Source: Catenulispora sp. GP43 (GTDB lineage Bacteria > Actinomycetota > Actinomycetes > Streptomycetales > Catenulisporaceae). From it: 64,000 nucleotides of DNA. This document shows positions 54,006 to 63,302 of the stretch, in pieces (the first letter of the stretch is position 1; every line of letters starts with the position of its first letter). The position numbers and the translations under genes were made by a program. The stretch is taken from positions 124,001 to 188,000 of the forward strand of contig NZ_JBGCCT010000006.1 in NCBI RefSeq assembly GCF_041260665.1, written 5' to 3'. Under the pieces are notes generated by a model. That model did no database searches, had not been told where the DNA came from, and was given only the letters and a program-made list of their open reading frames with translations.

Positions 54006-54623
54006 GCAGAGCGTCCGGCAAAAGGACGACGCCGAAGCCGTGACGGTATTTATACCGACACCGGAGTCCGCGGTGGCAATTACCCGGCGGCGAAAGCCGA
54101 ATTCTTCCAGCACCCGCCTCGCGGGCCCATCAGGACGGCTCCGCGCGTCGAGCACTCCGGAAGATGTCAGGGTCAGGTCATCGGAGTGACCATGGCGATC
54201 GCCGCCTGACCGCCGGGTCTGGTCGGCGCGGCGGACCTCCGGCCGGCCGGTGCCGGCGCCGGCCGTACACCGCCGCCGGATGCGTGAGACCGATGAGATC
54301 TGTCGGAAAACTTCCGGTATCAACCGACCTATCTCATTGTGAATTCATCATCCGGACGTGGGTCTCATGCGCGGGGATGCGGCTATTGCGGGGTTGCTCA
54401 GTGTTCGTATAAGCTCGCCGCGACGGGAGATGCGGGTGTTCTGTGCCGAATACCCGTCACTCCTATTCCCGGTGGCAGGCTGACCTGCCACATCGGTGGC
54501 AATCGACGATCAAGGATCGATCATGTCGTTACGCCGATCCACGCCGTCGGCCGGACCGGGACCACCTCACCGTTCCCGACTCGACAGTTCTGTTTCAGCG
54601 TTCCGTGCAGGGAAGAGGCGATC
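54006..54623. promoter_or_regulatory. 618-bp non-coding stretch before the AraC gene
   Basis: No supported gene. It contains a perfect dyad CGGTAT-TT-ATACCG at 54044-54057, just after the dioxygenase stop, which may act as an operator or weak terminator. A promoter candidate is TTGCGG (54386-54391), 16 bases, then TATAAG (54408-54413). That would give the AraC mRNA a leader of about 205 bases. GC content is lower than in surrounding genes. Confidence 0.4.
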
Positions 54624-55466
54624 ATGCAACCGGCGGTGGAACACGCCATCGAAGCCATGTGGGACCGGTACGACGAACCGCTGACGCTGTCCGAGATGGC
54701 CGCGGCGGCGAGTCTGAGCCGGTTCCACTTCTCCAGGGTCTTCCGGTCGCTGACCGGGACCTCGCCGTGCCGGTTCCTGGCCGCGGTGCGGCTGTCCAAG
54801 GCCAAGGACACCCTGCTGCAGACCTCCCGGAACGTCACCGAGATCGCCTACGAGGTCGGCTACAACAGCCTGGGCACCTTCACCAGCCGCTTCACGAAGA
54901 GCGTCGGCGTGTCGCCGGCCCGCTACCGGCAGCTGTCCCGCTCCGGGATGCCGGTCCCGCTGCCGGTCGCCGTCCCCGGGGCCCGCGGCGTGGTGCGCGG
55001 CCTTGTGGGCCTGCCGGAGCAGGCCGGACCGCTGCGGATCTACATCGGGGCCTTCGACAGCCCCATCGCGCAGGGCATGCCAGTGGCCTGCGACGTCCTC
55101 GACGCGCCGGGACGCTTCCGGCTCGAAGGCGTCCCGGACGGAGCGTGGTTCATCCGGGCCGCGGCCGTCGCGCTGCGCGACGTCGACCCGCGGCCGTGGA
55201 ACCGCAAGCCGCTGTTCGTCGGCGCCGTCGAACCCCTGCACATCCGCCGGGAGAAGACCCTCGATCTCGACCTCGAACTGCATCCGCTGGGCCTGCTGGA
55301 CCTGCCGGTGCTCATCGCTTTGCCGGAGCTGGACAGCGCCGCGCTGCCGGAGGCGGTCGAACGCGTCATCCGCTCGGAACCCAGGGCTTGCTCCCGTCCC
55401 GCGCGGACCGAACGGCCGGCCCCGCGGGCAGCCGTCGACCTCCTCGCGTCGCCCCGCTGCGCCTGA
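54624..55466 (+). CDS. AraC-family regulator with unusual C-terminal domain
   Basis: A 280-residue regulator in which the AraC double HTH is at the N-terminus (about residues 5-100: 'LTLSEMAAAASLSRFHFSRVF' shape and 'VTEIAYEVGYNSLGTFTSRF' shape), the reverse of the classical order. The C-terminal about 180 residues are a strand-rich domain ('GAFDSPIAQGMPVACDVLD', 'FRLEGVPDGAWFIRAAAVAL') of no family I recognise; it may bind an effector. ATG 54624 follows GGAAGAGG. An MFS gene begins 117 bases downstream on the same strand and is a plausible target. Confidence 0.85.
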   Translation: MQPAVEHAIEAMWDRYDEPLTLSEMAAAASLSRFHFSRVFRSLTGTSPCRFLAAVRLSKAKDTLLQTSRNVTEIAYEVGYNSLGTFTSRFTKSVGVSPARYRQLSRSGMPVPLPVAVPGARGVVRGLVGLPEQAGPLRIYIGAFDSPIAQGMPVACDVLDAPGRFRLEGVPDGAWFIRAAAVALRDVDPRPWNRKPLFVGAVEPLHIRREKTLDLDLELHPLGLLDLPVLIALPELDSAALPEAVERVIRSEPRACSRPARTERPAPRAAVDLLASPRCA

Positions 55467-55583
55467 GACGAAACCCGCGGCGGGCAAACGGACGGCAAGA
55501 CCGCACGTTGGGAGAAGCGGCACGTATAGCAGAGCTCGAATATGTGTGACGACCGCTGTCCGCCACCGAAAGGAGCTCCCCGC

Positions 55584-57263
55584 GTGCCCTCGACCCCGCC
55601 CACCGAGACCGGACCGAGCCAGCGCGCGGGCTGGGCCCGCGGCTTCGAGCACCCGGTCGCCTTCTGGTTCGGCGCCCTGTGCTGCACCGCCGGAGTGCTG
55701 CTCCACCTGCCCATGTACTACGGCGCCCGGGACATGGGTTACCGGCTCAAGGGGATGGCGCCGGACGCGCCGATGCTGACCGGGATGGCGCTGATCGGGA
55801 TCGGACTGGTCGCCGCGCTTTACGGCGTCCTGCCGCGCGATCGCGCCGGTCTGCGGCGGTCCGTCACCGGCGTGCGCGTGCAGGCGCTGGACGACGCGCC
55901 GATCCGGCGGCAGCACGTGGCCCTGCTGGCGGTGATGGCGGTGGCGGTGACGATCGACGTCATGAAGCCGACCGCGCTGGGGTTCGTGGTCCCCGGCTTC
56001 GCCAAGGAGTACGGCCTGAAGGCCCCCGGCAACCCGCACGGGCATCCGGCCGCCGCCTGGCTGCCGCTGACCGGGATCAGCGGGACGGTGCTGGGTTCGC
56101 TGGTGTGGGGTTCGTTCGCGGACTGGGCCGGGCGTCGGGCCTCGATCATGTACGCCGGCCTGCTGTTCGTGACGACCTCCATCTGCGGCGCGATGCCGGG
56201 GTTCAAGTGGAACCTGCTGATGTGCCTGATGATGGGCATCGCGGCCGGCGGGATGCTGCCGATCACGTTCGCGCTGATGGCCGAGACCATCCCGGCCCGG
56301 CACCGCGGCGGTCTCATGGTGCTGATCGGCGGCGAGATCGCCGCGGCGTACGTCATCACCAGCTGGCTGGCCGCGAAGCTGGTCCCGCACTACAGCTGGC
56401 GCATCCTGTGGCTGGTCGGCATCCCGACCGGGGTGCTGCTGCTGGTGCTCAACCACTGGATCCCGGAGTCGCCGCGGTATCTGATCGCCCGGGGCCGGCG
56501 CGCCGAGGCCGAGGCGATCATGGCGCGATACGGCGCCCGAGTGGTGAAGAGTCCTGTTATGGCTCCGACCGACGTCACCGCCGCGCGCGTCGGTTACGGC
56601 ACGCTGGTGCGCCGGCCGCTCCTCGGGCCGACCACTGCCATCACCGTGCTGGGGCTCGGCGTCGGCCTGGTCACCTACGGCTTCCAGCTGTGGGTCCCGA
56701 CGAACCTGCAGCGGATCGGGTACTCGGCGGTCAACTCCGCCTACGTGGTGCGCAACGCCGCCTTGATCGGGCTGCCGCTGACCGTGCTGCTGGCGTGGAT
56801 GTACGACCGGTTCGGCGGCCGACGGACCATCGCCGTCTCCTCGGCCGCGACCGCCGCGGCCATGGCCGGCTTCGTCATCGGCGGCGACTCCCTGGCGCAC
56901 CACCGGATGCTGCTGTCGTTGCTGCTCATCGTGCCGCTGTCGGCGGTGAGCTCAGTGGTGGCGATGGTGGCGGCGTACGCCTCGGAGGTCTACCCGACCC
57001 GGATCCGGGCCCGCGGGACGGGGCTGGCCGCCGGGATGACGAAGGCCGGGGGAGTGCTGATCCTGGCGGTGGTGGTCGGATCTCCGAACGTGCCCGGAAT
57101 CCGCGCCACCGCGCTGATCGGGGCCATTCCCTTGGTGATCGCCGCCCTGTGCTTCCTGATCTCGGGGCCGGAGACCAGGGGCCGGCGGCTGGAGGAGATC
57201 GCACGCGATCTGGGCGCCATTGAGGTGGGAGACGCAGATCTGGAGCCGAATCCGGCAATCTAG
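55584..57263 (+). CDS. MFS transporter (sugar-porter/NiaP-like)
   Basis: A 559-residue transporter. Two N-terminal helices (about residues 25-85) precede a 12-helix MFS core with motif A 'GSFADWAGRRASIMYAGLLF', 'PESPRYLIARGRRAEAEAI' before the central loop, and 'MYDRFGGRRTIAVSS' in the second half; the C-terminal 'SGPETRGRRLEEIARDLG' is typical of the sugar-porter/SV2-like branch. Substrates in this branch include organic acids, aromatic acids and nicotinate. GTG 55584 has AAAGGAG about 9 bases upstream. The two extra helices are unusual. Confidence 0.9.
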   Translation: MPSTPPTETGPSQRAGWARGFEHPVAFWFGALCCTAGVLLHLPMYYGARDMGYRLKGMAPDAPMLTGMALIGIGLVAALYGVLPRDRAGLRRSVTGVRVQALDDAPIRRQHVALLAVMAVAVTIDVMKPTALGFVVPGFAKEYGLKAPGNPHGHPAAAWLPLTGISGTVLGSLVWGSFADWAGRRASIMYAGLLFVTTSICGAMPGFKWNLLMCLMMGIAAGGMLPITFALMAETIPARHRGGLMVLIGGEIAAAYVITSWLAAKLVPHYSWRILWLVGIPTGVLLLVLNHWIPESPRYLIARGRRAEAEAIMARYGARVVKSPVMAPTDVTAARVGYGTLVRRPLLGPTTAITVLGLGVGLVTYGFQLWVPTNLQRIGYSAVNSAYVVRNAALIGLPLTVLLAWMYDRFGGRRTIAVSSAATAAAMAGFVIGGDSLAHHRMLLSLLLIVPLSAVSSVVAMVAAYASEVYPTRIRARGTGLAAGMTKAGGVLILAVVVGSPNVPGIRATALIGAIPLVIAALCFLISGPETRGRRLEEIARDLGAIEVGDADLEPNPAI

Positions 57264-57319
57264 GATAAATCCCCGCAGAGGCTTGTCGTCATAGTGGACC
57301 TTGAGGAAGGGAACGTCCG

Positions 57320-58174
57320 ATGACGATTTCGCGTGCGACGCTGATCACCGGTTGCTCCAGCGGCATCGGCCGGGCCGCCGCCCTGCGGCTGCACCGTGCC
57401 GGGCTTCCGGTCTACGCCACGGGGCGCGATCCCGCGGCCCTGGCCGAGCTGGCCGACCTGGGTATCAAGACCCTGCGGCTGGATGTGACCGACGAGGCGT
57501 CCGCGGACGCGGCGGTGAAGCGCGTCGTCCAGGACCACGGCGCGGTCGGCGTGCTGGTGAACAACGCGGGCAGCGGGGTGCACGGCGCGGTCGAGGACGT
57601 GCCGCTGGACAGCGTGCGCGACTCCTTCGAGACGAACCTGTTCGGCGCGCTGCGGCTGACCCAGCTGGTGCTGCCGGGGATGCGCGAGCAGGGCGCGGGA
57701 CGGATCGTGAACATCTCCTCGATCCTCGGCCGCTTCTCCCCGCCCGGCGGCGCGCTGTACCACGCGACCAAGCATGCGACGGAGGCGTACAGCGACTCGC
57801 TGCGGATGGAGGTGGCGCAGTTCGGGGTGCGGGTGTCGCTGATCGAGCCGGCGACGGTGCGCACGCAGTTCTTCGCCACCGCGCTGATGCAGTTCGCCGG
57901 CCGGCCCCAGTCGCCGTACCAGGAGTTCTACGACAAGCTGGCGGCCTGGGCGATCGCCGTGCATGAGGGGCGCACCACGGCCGGACGCCTCGCAGTGCCG
58001 CCGGAGAAGGTCGCCGCCGCGATCGAGCGCGCGGTCCACTCCCGCCGCCCCAAAGCGCGCTACCCCGTCGGACCGCTGGCCCGCGGCGCGCTCGGCATGC
58101 GCCGCCTGCTCCCGGACGCGGCCTTCGACCGCTTCGTGGCACGCCAGTTCCCGGCCCCGCAGCCGAAACGCTGA
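57320..58174 (+). CDS. Short-chain dehydrogenase/reductase
   Basis: A classical SDR of 284 residues: NAD(P)-binding 'TGCSSGIGRAAAL' near residue 10, 'LVNNAGSG' , catalytic Ser in 'VNISSILG', and Tyr-Lys in 'YHATKHATEAY'. The C-terminal extension (after about residue 240) is basic. Substrate unknown. It begins 56 bases after the MFS gene and ends 5 bases before a TetR gene, so the three (MFS, SDR, TetR) may be one unit controlled by that TetR. Confidence 0.92.
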   Translation: MTISRATLITGCSSGIGRAAALRLHRAGLPVYATGRDPAALAELADLGIKTLRLDVTDEASADAAVKRVVQDHGAVGVLVNNAGSGVHGAVEDVPLDSVRDSFETNLFGALRLTQLVLPGMREQGAGRIVNISSILGRFSPPGGALYHATKHATEAYSDSLRMEVAQFGVRVSLIEPATVRTQFFATALMQFAGRPQSPYQEFYDKLAAWAIAVHEGRTTAGRLAVPPEKVAAAIERAVHSRRPKARYPVGPLARGALGMRRLLPDAAFDRFVARQFPAPQPKR

Positions 58175-58179
58175 CCGCG

Positions 58180-58746
58180 ATGCCGGTCTACCGCTCGACG
58201 TACCACTACGGAAACCTGCGCGCCGCCCTGACCGACGCCGCCCTGGAGCTGGCCCGCCGCGGCGGCCCGCCGGCGGTGACGGTCCGCGGCGTGGCCCGCA
58301 GCGTGGGGGTGACGCCGCCGGCGGCCTACCGCCACTTCACCGAGGTGGAGGAGCTGCTGACGGCGACGAAGGACAGGGCGCTGATCCTGCTCGCGGAGCG
58401 CGTCGACGCCGCGATCGGCGCGGCCGCGGCCATGGATGCGGCGGCGTGCCTGCGAGCGGTGGCCGAGGCGTACGTGGGCTTCGCGCGCTCGTGCCCGGGA
58501 CTGTTCGCGATGGCGTGCCACGGCAGCCCGGAGACGATCAGGGTGCTGATCACCGACCGCCTCGGCCCGTTCCTGAACGCGCTGTCGGCCCGGCGCCCCG
58601 GCATGGCCTTCGCCCTGTGGTCGGCGGTGCACGCGCTGGCGGTGCTCGCGGCCGAGGGGGTTTCGCGGGGCGTGCCGCAGGACGAGGTGCTGGATACGGT
58701 GCTGGCTTGGATCGCGGGTGGGGTGGGGGTCGGCGGGGAGCGGTAG
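58180..58746 (+). CDS. TetR-family regulator (WHG-domain type)
   Basis: A 188-residue TetR protein: 'YHYGNLRAALTDAALELARR' start, HTH 'VTVRGVARSVGVTPPAAYRHF', and a C-terminal ligand domain of the TetR_C/WHG kind that begins at about residue 80. Family relatives regulate neighbouring oxidoreductases. The start ATG 58180 lies 5 bases after the SDR stop, implying co-transcription. The C-terminus is Gly-rich ('GGVGVGGER'). Confidence 0.9.
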   Translation: MPVYRSTYHYGNLRAALTDAALELARRGGPPAVTVRGVARSVGVTPPAAYRHFTEVEELLTATKDRALILLAERVDAAIGAAAAMDAAACLRAVAEAYVGFARSCPGLFAMACHGSPETIRVLITDRLGPFLNALSARRPGMAFALWSAVHALAVLAAEGVSRGVPQDEVLDTVLAWIAGGVGVGGER

Positions 58747-58757
58747 CGTCGGGCGCC

Positions 58758-59198
58758 GTGCTTGATTCAACTGCCCTCGTGATGGCGCTTCGCGATGCGC
58801 ACCACCGAATACGGCAATACGTGACAGATCTTGACCGCGCGACCAAAGGAGTGATCACCGGCTTCGAGGCCATCGGCCCACAGTGGGGTGCGGGATTGGC
58901 CGAACCCGGGATGGTGCACTACCGCGACGGCTATGAGTTCGCCATCGCCTACCGCCGCGGGGTCAGGATCACGCTCGACGTCCGCTTCGCCGCCGGTGAA
59001 GTCACGGCCAGCGCTTGGGTCGCCGAGAACGCCGACGCCCCGGACCCGGAAGCGGATGAGTCGGACGAGGAACTCGTCGCGACCGCCGGCCCGCTGACCG
59101 CCACCGAAGATGCCGCCGTCGCGGCGATCATCGCTGAGGTCGTCGCGAGCGTGTTGGCGAACTGTCCGTTCTATGCCCAGTTGGGTGTGGCGGGCTGA
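58758..59198 (+). CDS. Hypothetical protein
   Basis: A 146-residue soluble protein with no recognised family. The middle has a strand-rich block ('YEFAIAYRRGVRITLDVRF') followed by an acidic linker ('DAPDPEADESDEELV') and a C-terminal helix ('AAVAAIIAEVVASVL'). GTG 58758 starts 12 bases after the TetR gene. A clear hairpin follows it. Confidence 0.65.
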   Translation: MLDSTALVMALRDAHHRIRQYVTDLDRATKGVITGFEAIGPQWGAGLAEPGMVHYRDGYEFAIAYRRGVRITLDVRFAAGEVTASAWVAENADAPDPEADESDEELVATAGPLTATEDAAVAAIIAEVVASVLANCPFYAQLGVAG

Positions 59199-59237
59199 GA
59201 ACGCGGCCGTGCGACCCACAGGTCCAACCTTCCTCGA

Positions 59238-59271
59238 GCGATCCCGGCCCGCCGAAGCGAGCCGGGATCGC
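59238..59271. terminator. Hairpin between convergent genes
   Basis: GCGATCCCGGC (59238-59248) pairs perfectly with GCCGGGATCGC (59261-59271) across a 12-base loop, between the end of the hypothetical gene and the end of the minus-strand glycosidase gene. Confidence 0.7.
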
Positions 59272-59304
59272 CGTCACCAAACCCTCATCCACATCATCAG
59301 CGCA

Positions 59305-60804
59305 TCAGATCTCGCTGATCGAGTAAGCCGGCAGCGTCAGCGTCCCGCTCGCACTGACCGTCGTCGGGTGCAGCGCGGCGGCCGACTGCGCGACGGTGGT
59401 CGGGTCGCCGCTCACCTGCTGGTACGTGCCGCCGAGCACCGGGCCGCCGACCGGCAGCCTCACCGGGGCGTTGCTCAGGTTCAGCAGTATCACGTGGGTC
59501 GTGCCGCCGCCGCTGAAGCTGACGCCGATCAGGCCGGGGCTGCCGGTGCCGATGGTCGGGCCGCCGGTGAAGGTCAGCGGGGTCACCGTGGTCGCCTTGA
59601 TGGCGGCTCGGTTCAGCCACTGGGTCGCCAGGCCGTCGGGGGTCAGGGCGAGCGGGACGTTGTTCTCCGGGTCGGCCGTGTAGGCGAAGGAGTTCTCGCT
59701 GCCGAAGGAGGACCAGAACTCCGCCATGTCGGTGGCGGTGGCGCCGGCTGCGAGCTGCATCAGCAGGCTGCTGTTGTACAGGGCGACACCGTAGGTGTCC
59801 TGCGGGGGATCGGTGAAGGTGTCCGAGAGGCTGAAGCTGACCTCGGTCAGCCAGATCGGCTTGGGGAGGGGGAAGTCGCTCTGGGCGGCGGTCTTCTGGA
59901 CCATCGCCGGCCAATTGTCGGGGCCGGCGAGGAAGTCGCCGACGTTGGTCGCGGTCAGGGCGTCCGGGTAGGTCGGGTGGACGTGCTCGACGTACGCGTC
60001 CGGCTCGCGGCCGGTGCCGGCGGCGACCGTGGCCGCGACGGCGTTCTGGGTGTCCAGGTTCCAGGTGCGGTCGCGGACGCAGGCGGTGGCCGGGTCCTCG
60101 TAGCCGGCGACCGCGGCGATCTGCAGGTTCGGGTAGAGGTTGTGCAGGGCCAGCGACCACGGGCCCACGACGTTCGTGCCGTAGTCCGTGCCGGTCGGGA
60201 AGGCCTTCGCGTAGTCGGCGTTGAAGCACAGGTCCAGCTCGTTGCCCAGCTCGACGTAGTCGATCGGCAGGCCGTCGGTGCCGGCCTGCGCCAGCATCGC
60301 CTTCTGGTCCGACAAGCTCGAGGTCATGACGTTCAGCACGAAGACCGGCGGCACCTTGGTCTGCGCGTACGCCTTCACCAGGCTCGACAGGTAGGTGTGG
60401 AAGTCGGGCGTGGGATTCGGCGTCATGTACGGGTCGCCCACCGGCTGGCCCTTTGTCCAGTGCCAGTAGTTCGCCGACGTGCCGGCCGGCCAGCGCACCG
60501 TCGCCGGCGACAGCGCGGCCAGCTGGGTGTCGGCGGCTGCCGGGTACCCGGTGGTGCCGGGGTTGGGGTAGATGCTGCCGCCTCCGTAGTCGAAGGCGAC
60601 GCCGAAGTAGCTGGGTGACAGGCTGTGCGACTGACCGGTGCCGACTGTGACCGAGGCGGAAGCGGAAGCGGACGCGGATCTCGCAGCCGGGCCTCCGGCC
60701 ATCGCGGCCATCGCGGCCGTCGCGGTGGCCGCGGCCAGACCCGCGGCCAGCGTGACGCCTACGACCGCCCGAATGCGGAATCGGCGATTTGTACGCAATG
60801 ACAT
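59305..60804 (-). CDS. Secreted GH-A clan glycoside hydrolase-like protein
   Basis: A 499-residue exported enzyme: signal peptide (residues 1-40, two Ala-rich stretches), an Ala/Ser linker ('ARSASASASASVTVG'), then a (beta/alpha)8 barrel. The predicted acid/base Glu is in 'DYVELGNELDL' and the nucleophile Glu in 'PIWLTEVSFSL', the spacing and strand positions of GH-A clan enzymes (GH79/GH39/GH51-like). A C-terminal beta domain follows. The specificity (glucuronide, arabinoside or xyloside) cannot be read by eye. Confidence 0.8.
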   Translation of the reverse strand: MSLRTNRRFRIRAVVGVTLAAGLAAATATAAMAAMAGGPAARSASASASASVTVGTGQSHSLSPSYFGVAFDYGGGSIYPNPGTTGYPAAADTQLAALSPATVRWPAGTSANYWHWTKGQPVGDPYMTPNPTPDFHTYLSSLVKAYAQTKVPPVFVLNVMTSSLSDQKAMLAQAGTDGLPIDYVELGNELDLCFNADYAKAFPTGTDYGTNVVGPWSLALHNLYPNLQIAAVAGYEDPATACVRDRTWNLDTQNAVAATVAAGTGREPDAYVEHVHPTYPDALTATNVGDFLAGPDNWPAMVQKTAAQSDFPLPKPIWLTEVSFSLSDTFTDPPQDTYGVALYNSSLLMQLAAGATATDMAEFWSSFGSENSFAYTADPENNVPLALTPDGLATQWLNRAAIKATTVTPLTFTGGPTIGTGSPGLIGVSFSGGGTTHVILLNLSNAPVRLPVGGPVLGGTYQQVSGDPTTVAQSAAALHPTTVSASGTLTLPAYSISEI

Positions 60805-61062
60805 GGGGTTTGAACTCTTTCGCGGAGCGGACTGGCTCTGCCCCCGTTGGCTCGGGCCGTAGTCCGCGCAACACCGTATGGGAACCCTAGTAGGCGCCCG
60901 ATAAGGACTCTGACATGATCACCGCTCGCGGGTGATCCGCTTCACACCGGCGCGTTCGGCCCGACCACCTGCGGGCGGGCCGGAGGGCGTGCGGCAGAAT
61001 ATGGCCCGCGTCCAGGCCCTCCATGTCCGCCCGGGCGCCACGCCCCCGAAGAAAGGCCCACC

Positions 61063-61464
61063 ATGCTCGCCGTGAACTGGGACACGATCCGCCTGTTCCT
61101 CCATGTGGTGGCCGCGACCATCTGGGTCGGCGGGCAGATCACGCTGGCCGCGCTGGTCCCGGTGCTGCGCAAGTCCGGGTCCGAGGTGACCAAGGCGGCG
61201 GCCAACGGCTTCAACCGGATCGCCTGGCCGGCCTTCGCCGTGCTGATCCTGACCGGGATCTGGAACGTCATCGCCGAGCACGACAAGGACCACGGCGCCT
61301 ACCACGTCACGCTGATCGTGAAGTACGCGGTGGTGGCCGCCTCCGGCCTCACCGCCTACCTGCACTCGCAGGCCAAGAGCAAGGGCGCGATGGCCGCGTT
61401 CGGGGCGCTGACCGGGATCACCGCGCTCGGCTCGGTGTTCGTCGGGATCATGCTGGCCGGCTGA
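61063..61464 (+). CDS. Small integral membrane protein (CopD-like)
   Basis: A 133-residue protein with four membrane helices. 'LFLHVVAATIWVGGQITLAAL' in the first helix has the His-x-x-x-x-x-Trp-x-Gly pattern of CopD-like and related heme/copper membrane proteins. A short basic loop ('KSGSEVTKAAANG') and a C-terminal helix ('GITALGSVFVGIMLAG') follow. Function unknown. ATG 61063 follows AAGAAAGG. Its stop is followed by repeats shared with the end of the convergent gene. Confidence 0.8.
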   Translation: MLAVNWDTIRLFLHVVAATIWVGGQITLAALVPVLRKSGSEVTKAAANGFNRIAWPAFAVLILTGIWNVIAEHDKDHGAYHVTLIVKYAVVAASGLTAYLHSQAKSKGAMAAFGALTGITALGSVFVGIMLAG

Positions 61465-61471
61465 GGCGGCG

Positions 61472-61506
61472 GATCACCCTCGCCCTCGCCCTCGCGATCA
61501 CCCTCG
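61472..61506 (-). repeat. 11-bp repeat of the DUF6545 gene's stop region
   Basis: GATCACCCTCG at 61472-61482 and 61496-61506 are identical; the right copy contains the real stop of the minus-strand gene (61498-61500), the left copy repeats it 24 bases downstream, with CGCCCT repeats between. Confidence 0.75.
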
Positions 61507-62736
61507 GCTGGCGACCCCGTACCCCTCCTCGGCCCGCAGCCTCTCCAGCAGCTCCGGAATCACCGGCGAGCGCCGGAAGGCCCAGGCCACCCGCGACAGC
61601 CACCGGACCTCGGCGTCCAGGTCGGTCGGGATCAGCGCGGGGTCGCCGTCCGCCGCGCCGCGTGCCGACCGCTCGCCCGCGCCGGTGAAACGGCGGCCGC
61701 GGCGCATGTTCTCCAAGGCGGTGGCGATCGTCGCGGCCTCCATGAGCGCCGCGTCGGTCGCGGCCGCGGCGCCGCTGTCGTCCTCCAGCCACGCAGCCAC
61801 CGCCGGATGGTGGTACGTGCGCAGCACGAGGCGGCCGTCGTGGATCTCGATGACCCGCCGGTACAGCGCGTACTCGATCCCCGCCGGCCAACCGGCCAAC
61901 AGCGGCCGGCCGCCCTCGGGGAACGCGATCTGCGGCATCGCCTCGCGCAGCGCCGACCACAGCGGCCCCATCACGACGTAGCAGCGGCACAGCCGCACCC
62001 AGCGCACCGCGGCCTCGAACGTCGCGCTGCACCTGCCGGCCAGCGAGCCGGCGACGACCAGCGTCGCGCACAGCGCGCCCAGGGTGTTCGACACCGTGTC
62101 CTCGCTGCCGTCCAGCCTGCCGTAGCGCAGGACGTGGACGATGTCGTCGTAGGACCACAGCGTCCACACCACGCCGATGCCGATCGCGGCCAGCACCAGG
62201 CGCACGCCCCAGCGCAGCGGTCCGGTCGCGGCCAGGCGGGTCTGCGGCAGCAGCGCGATGAACATCTCGACCAGCGCCCAGATCGCGTACCCGGCGAACA
62301 GCGCCACCCGCACGGCCAGCGGCCAGCGCCCGCCGGAGCCGGTGATCACATCGCCGCCGGGGGTCAGGGTCGGGCGGGCGGCGACGAACAGCAGCACCAT
62401 CACGGTCTGCAGGCCCACCGCCAGCGCCGCCTGGCCCAGCGGCGAGCGGCGGCGGGCCGGGCGCGGGTTCAGCAGGCAGGCCAGCAGCATCAGGAAGCTC
62501 AGGGCGGCGGTGCGCACGGTGTCGCCGAGCGCGATCACCGACAGGCCGTCGACGCCGGCGTGGCTCAGCGCGACGGTGCCGGGTGCCAGCAGTGCCAGGG
62601 AGAAGCCCTCGCACAGCACGAAGGCCAGGCCGGCCCGGCGGATCGGCCGCCGGGCGCCGCGCCGTTCGCTGGCGAACGCCCAGGCGGCCAGCGCCACCAG
62701 CACCGCCGCGCCCAGATAGGCGGCGATATCGGACAT
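61498..62736 (-). CDS. MAB_1171c/DUF6545-type membrane protein
   Basis: A 412-residue protein with seven membrane helices in the first about 230 residues and a cytoplasmic C-terminal domain ('WSALREAMPQIAFPE', 'LYRRVIEIHDGRLVLRTY'), the arrangement of the DUF6545 (MAB_1171c) family found across actinomycetes next to an XRE regulator and an ImmA/IrrE-like protein, as here. Function unknown. It starts 6 bases after the stop of the ImmA-like gene, as third gene of that operon. Confidence 0.86.
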   Translation of the reverse strand: MSDIAAYLGAAVLVALAAWAFASERRGARRPIRRAGLAFVLCEGFSLALLAPGTVALSHAGVDGLSVIALGDTVRTAALSFLMLLACLLNPRPARRRSPLGQAALAVGLQTVMVLLFVAARPTLTPGGDVITGSGGRWPLAVRVALFAGYAIWALVEMFIALLPQTRLAATGPLRWGVRLVLAAIGIGVVWTLWSYDDIVHVLRYGRLDGSEDTVSNTLGALCATLVVAGSLAGRCSATFEAAVRWVRLCRCYVVMGPLWSALREAMPQIAFPEGGRPLLAGWPAGIEYALYRRVIEIHDGRLVLRTYHHPAVAAWLEDDSGAAAATDAALMEAATIATALENMRRGRRFTGAGERSARGAADGDPALIPTDLDAEVRWLSRVAWAFRRSPVIPELLERLRAEEGYGVASRG

Positions 62737-62742
62737 CGTGGC

Positions 62743-63258
62743 TCAGGACTCGCCGAGGCCGAACATCGTCTCGATCCGCTGGCGCGACGCCTCGGGGCGG
62801 GCCAGGGGCGGGCGGCCGCGGGCCACCCGGTGGTGGATCAGCGTCGCGATCAGCTCGGCCTCGCGCTCCTGCGGCTCGGTGTAGACGGTGCGGCCGAGCA
62901 CGCTGCGGATCAGCGAGGGGGACAGGTGCGGCAGCAGGGCGCCGACGCCGCCGGTCCCGGCGCCGGCCGCGTCATGCCCGCGCACCAGGTGCGCGGCCTC
63001 ATGCAGCAGGATGTGCCGGCGGTGCACCGAGCTGGTGTCGCTGGAGTAGATGATCAGGTCGGTGCGGGCGGTGGTGACCAGCAGGCCGCAGGGGCGGTCC
63101 GGGCGGGCCGGGACGCCGATCAGCTCGATCGGCCGGCCGCGTTTGCGGGCCAGGGCGGCGATGAAGGACTCGGCGTCGAACGGGTCCGGCAGGTCCAGCC
63201 GGTCCACCAAGGCCTGGCACCTTCGCCACAGTTTGGTCCGGCCGTCGCCCGTCCCCAC
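62743..63258 (-). CDS. ImmA/IrrE-like zinc-metallopeptidase-fold protein
   Basis: A 171-residue protein with the zinc-protease HExxH motif as H86-E87-A-A-H90 in 'ILLHEAAHLVRGHD', and a third likely ligand Glu in the helix 'QEREAELIATLI'. ImmA proteins cleave their partner XRE repressors; this family member is often annotated as a toxin-like component. The partner repressor gene is directly upstream (44-base gap) and the DUF6545 gene follows. GTG 63258 has AAGAGG about 8 bases upstream. Confidence 0.85.
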   Translation of the reverse strand: MGTGDGRTKLWRRCQALVDRLDLPDPFDAESFIAALARKRGRPIELIGVPARPDRPCGLLVTTARTDLIIYSSDTSSVHRRHILLHEAAHLVRGHDAAGAGTGGVGALLPHLSPSLIRSVLGRTVYTEPQEREAELIATLIHHRVARGRPPLARPEASRQRIETMFGLGES

Positions 63259-63302
63259 AGCCCACCTCTTCCACGCCTCCTGGCGTCGCCGGATGACCGA
63301 CG

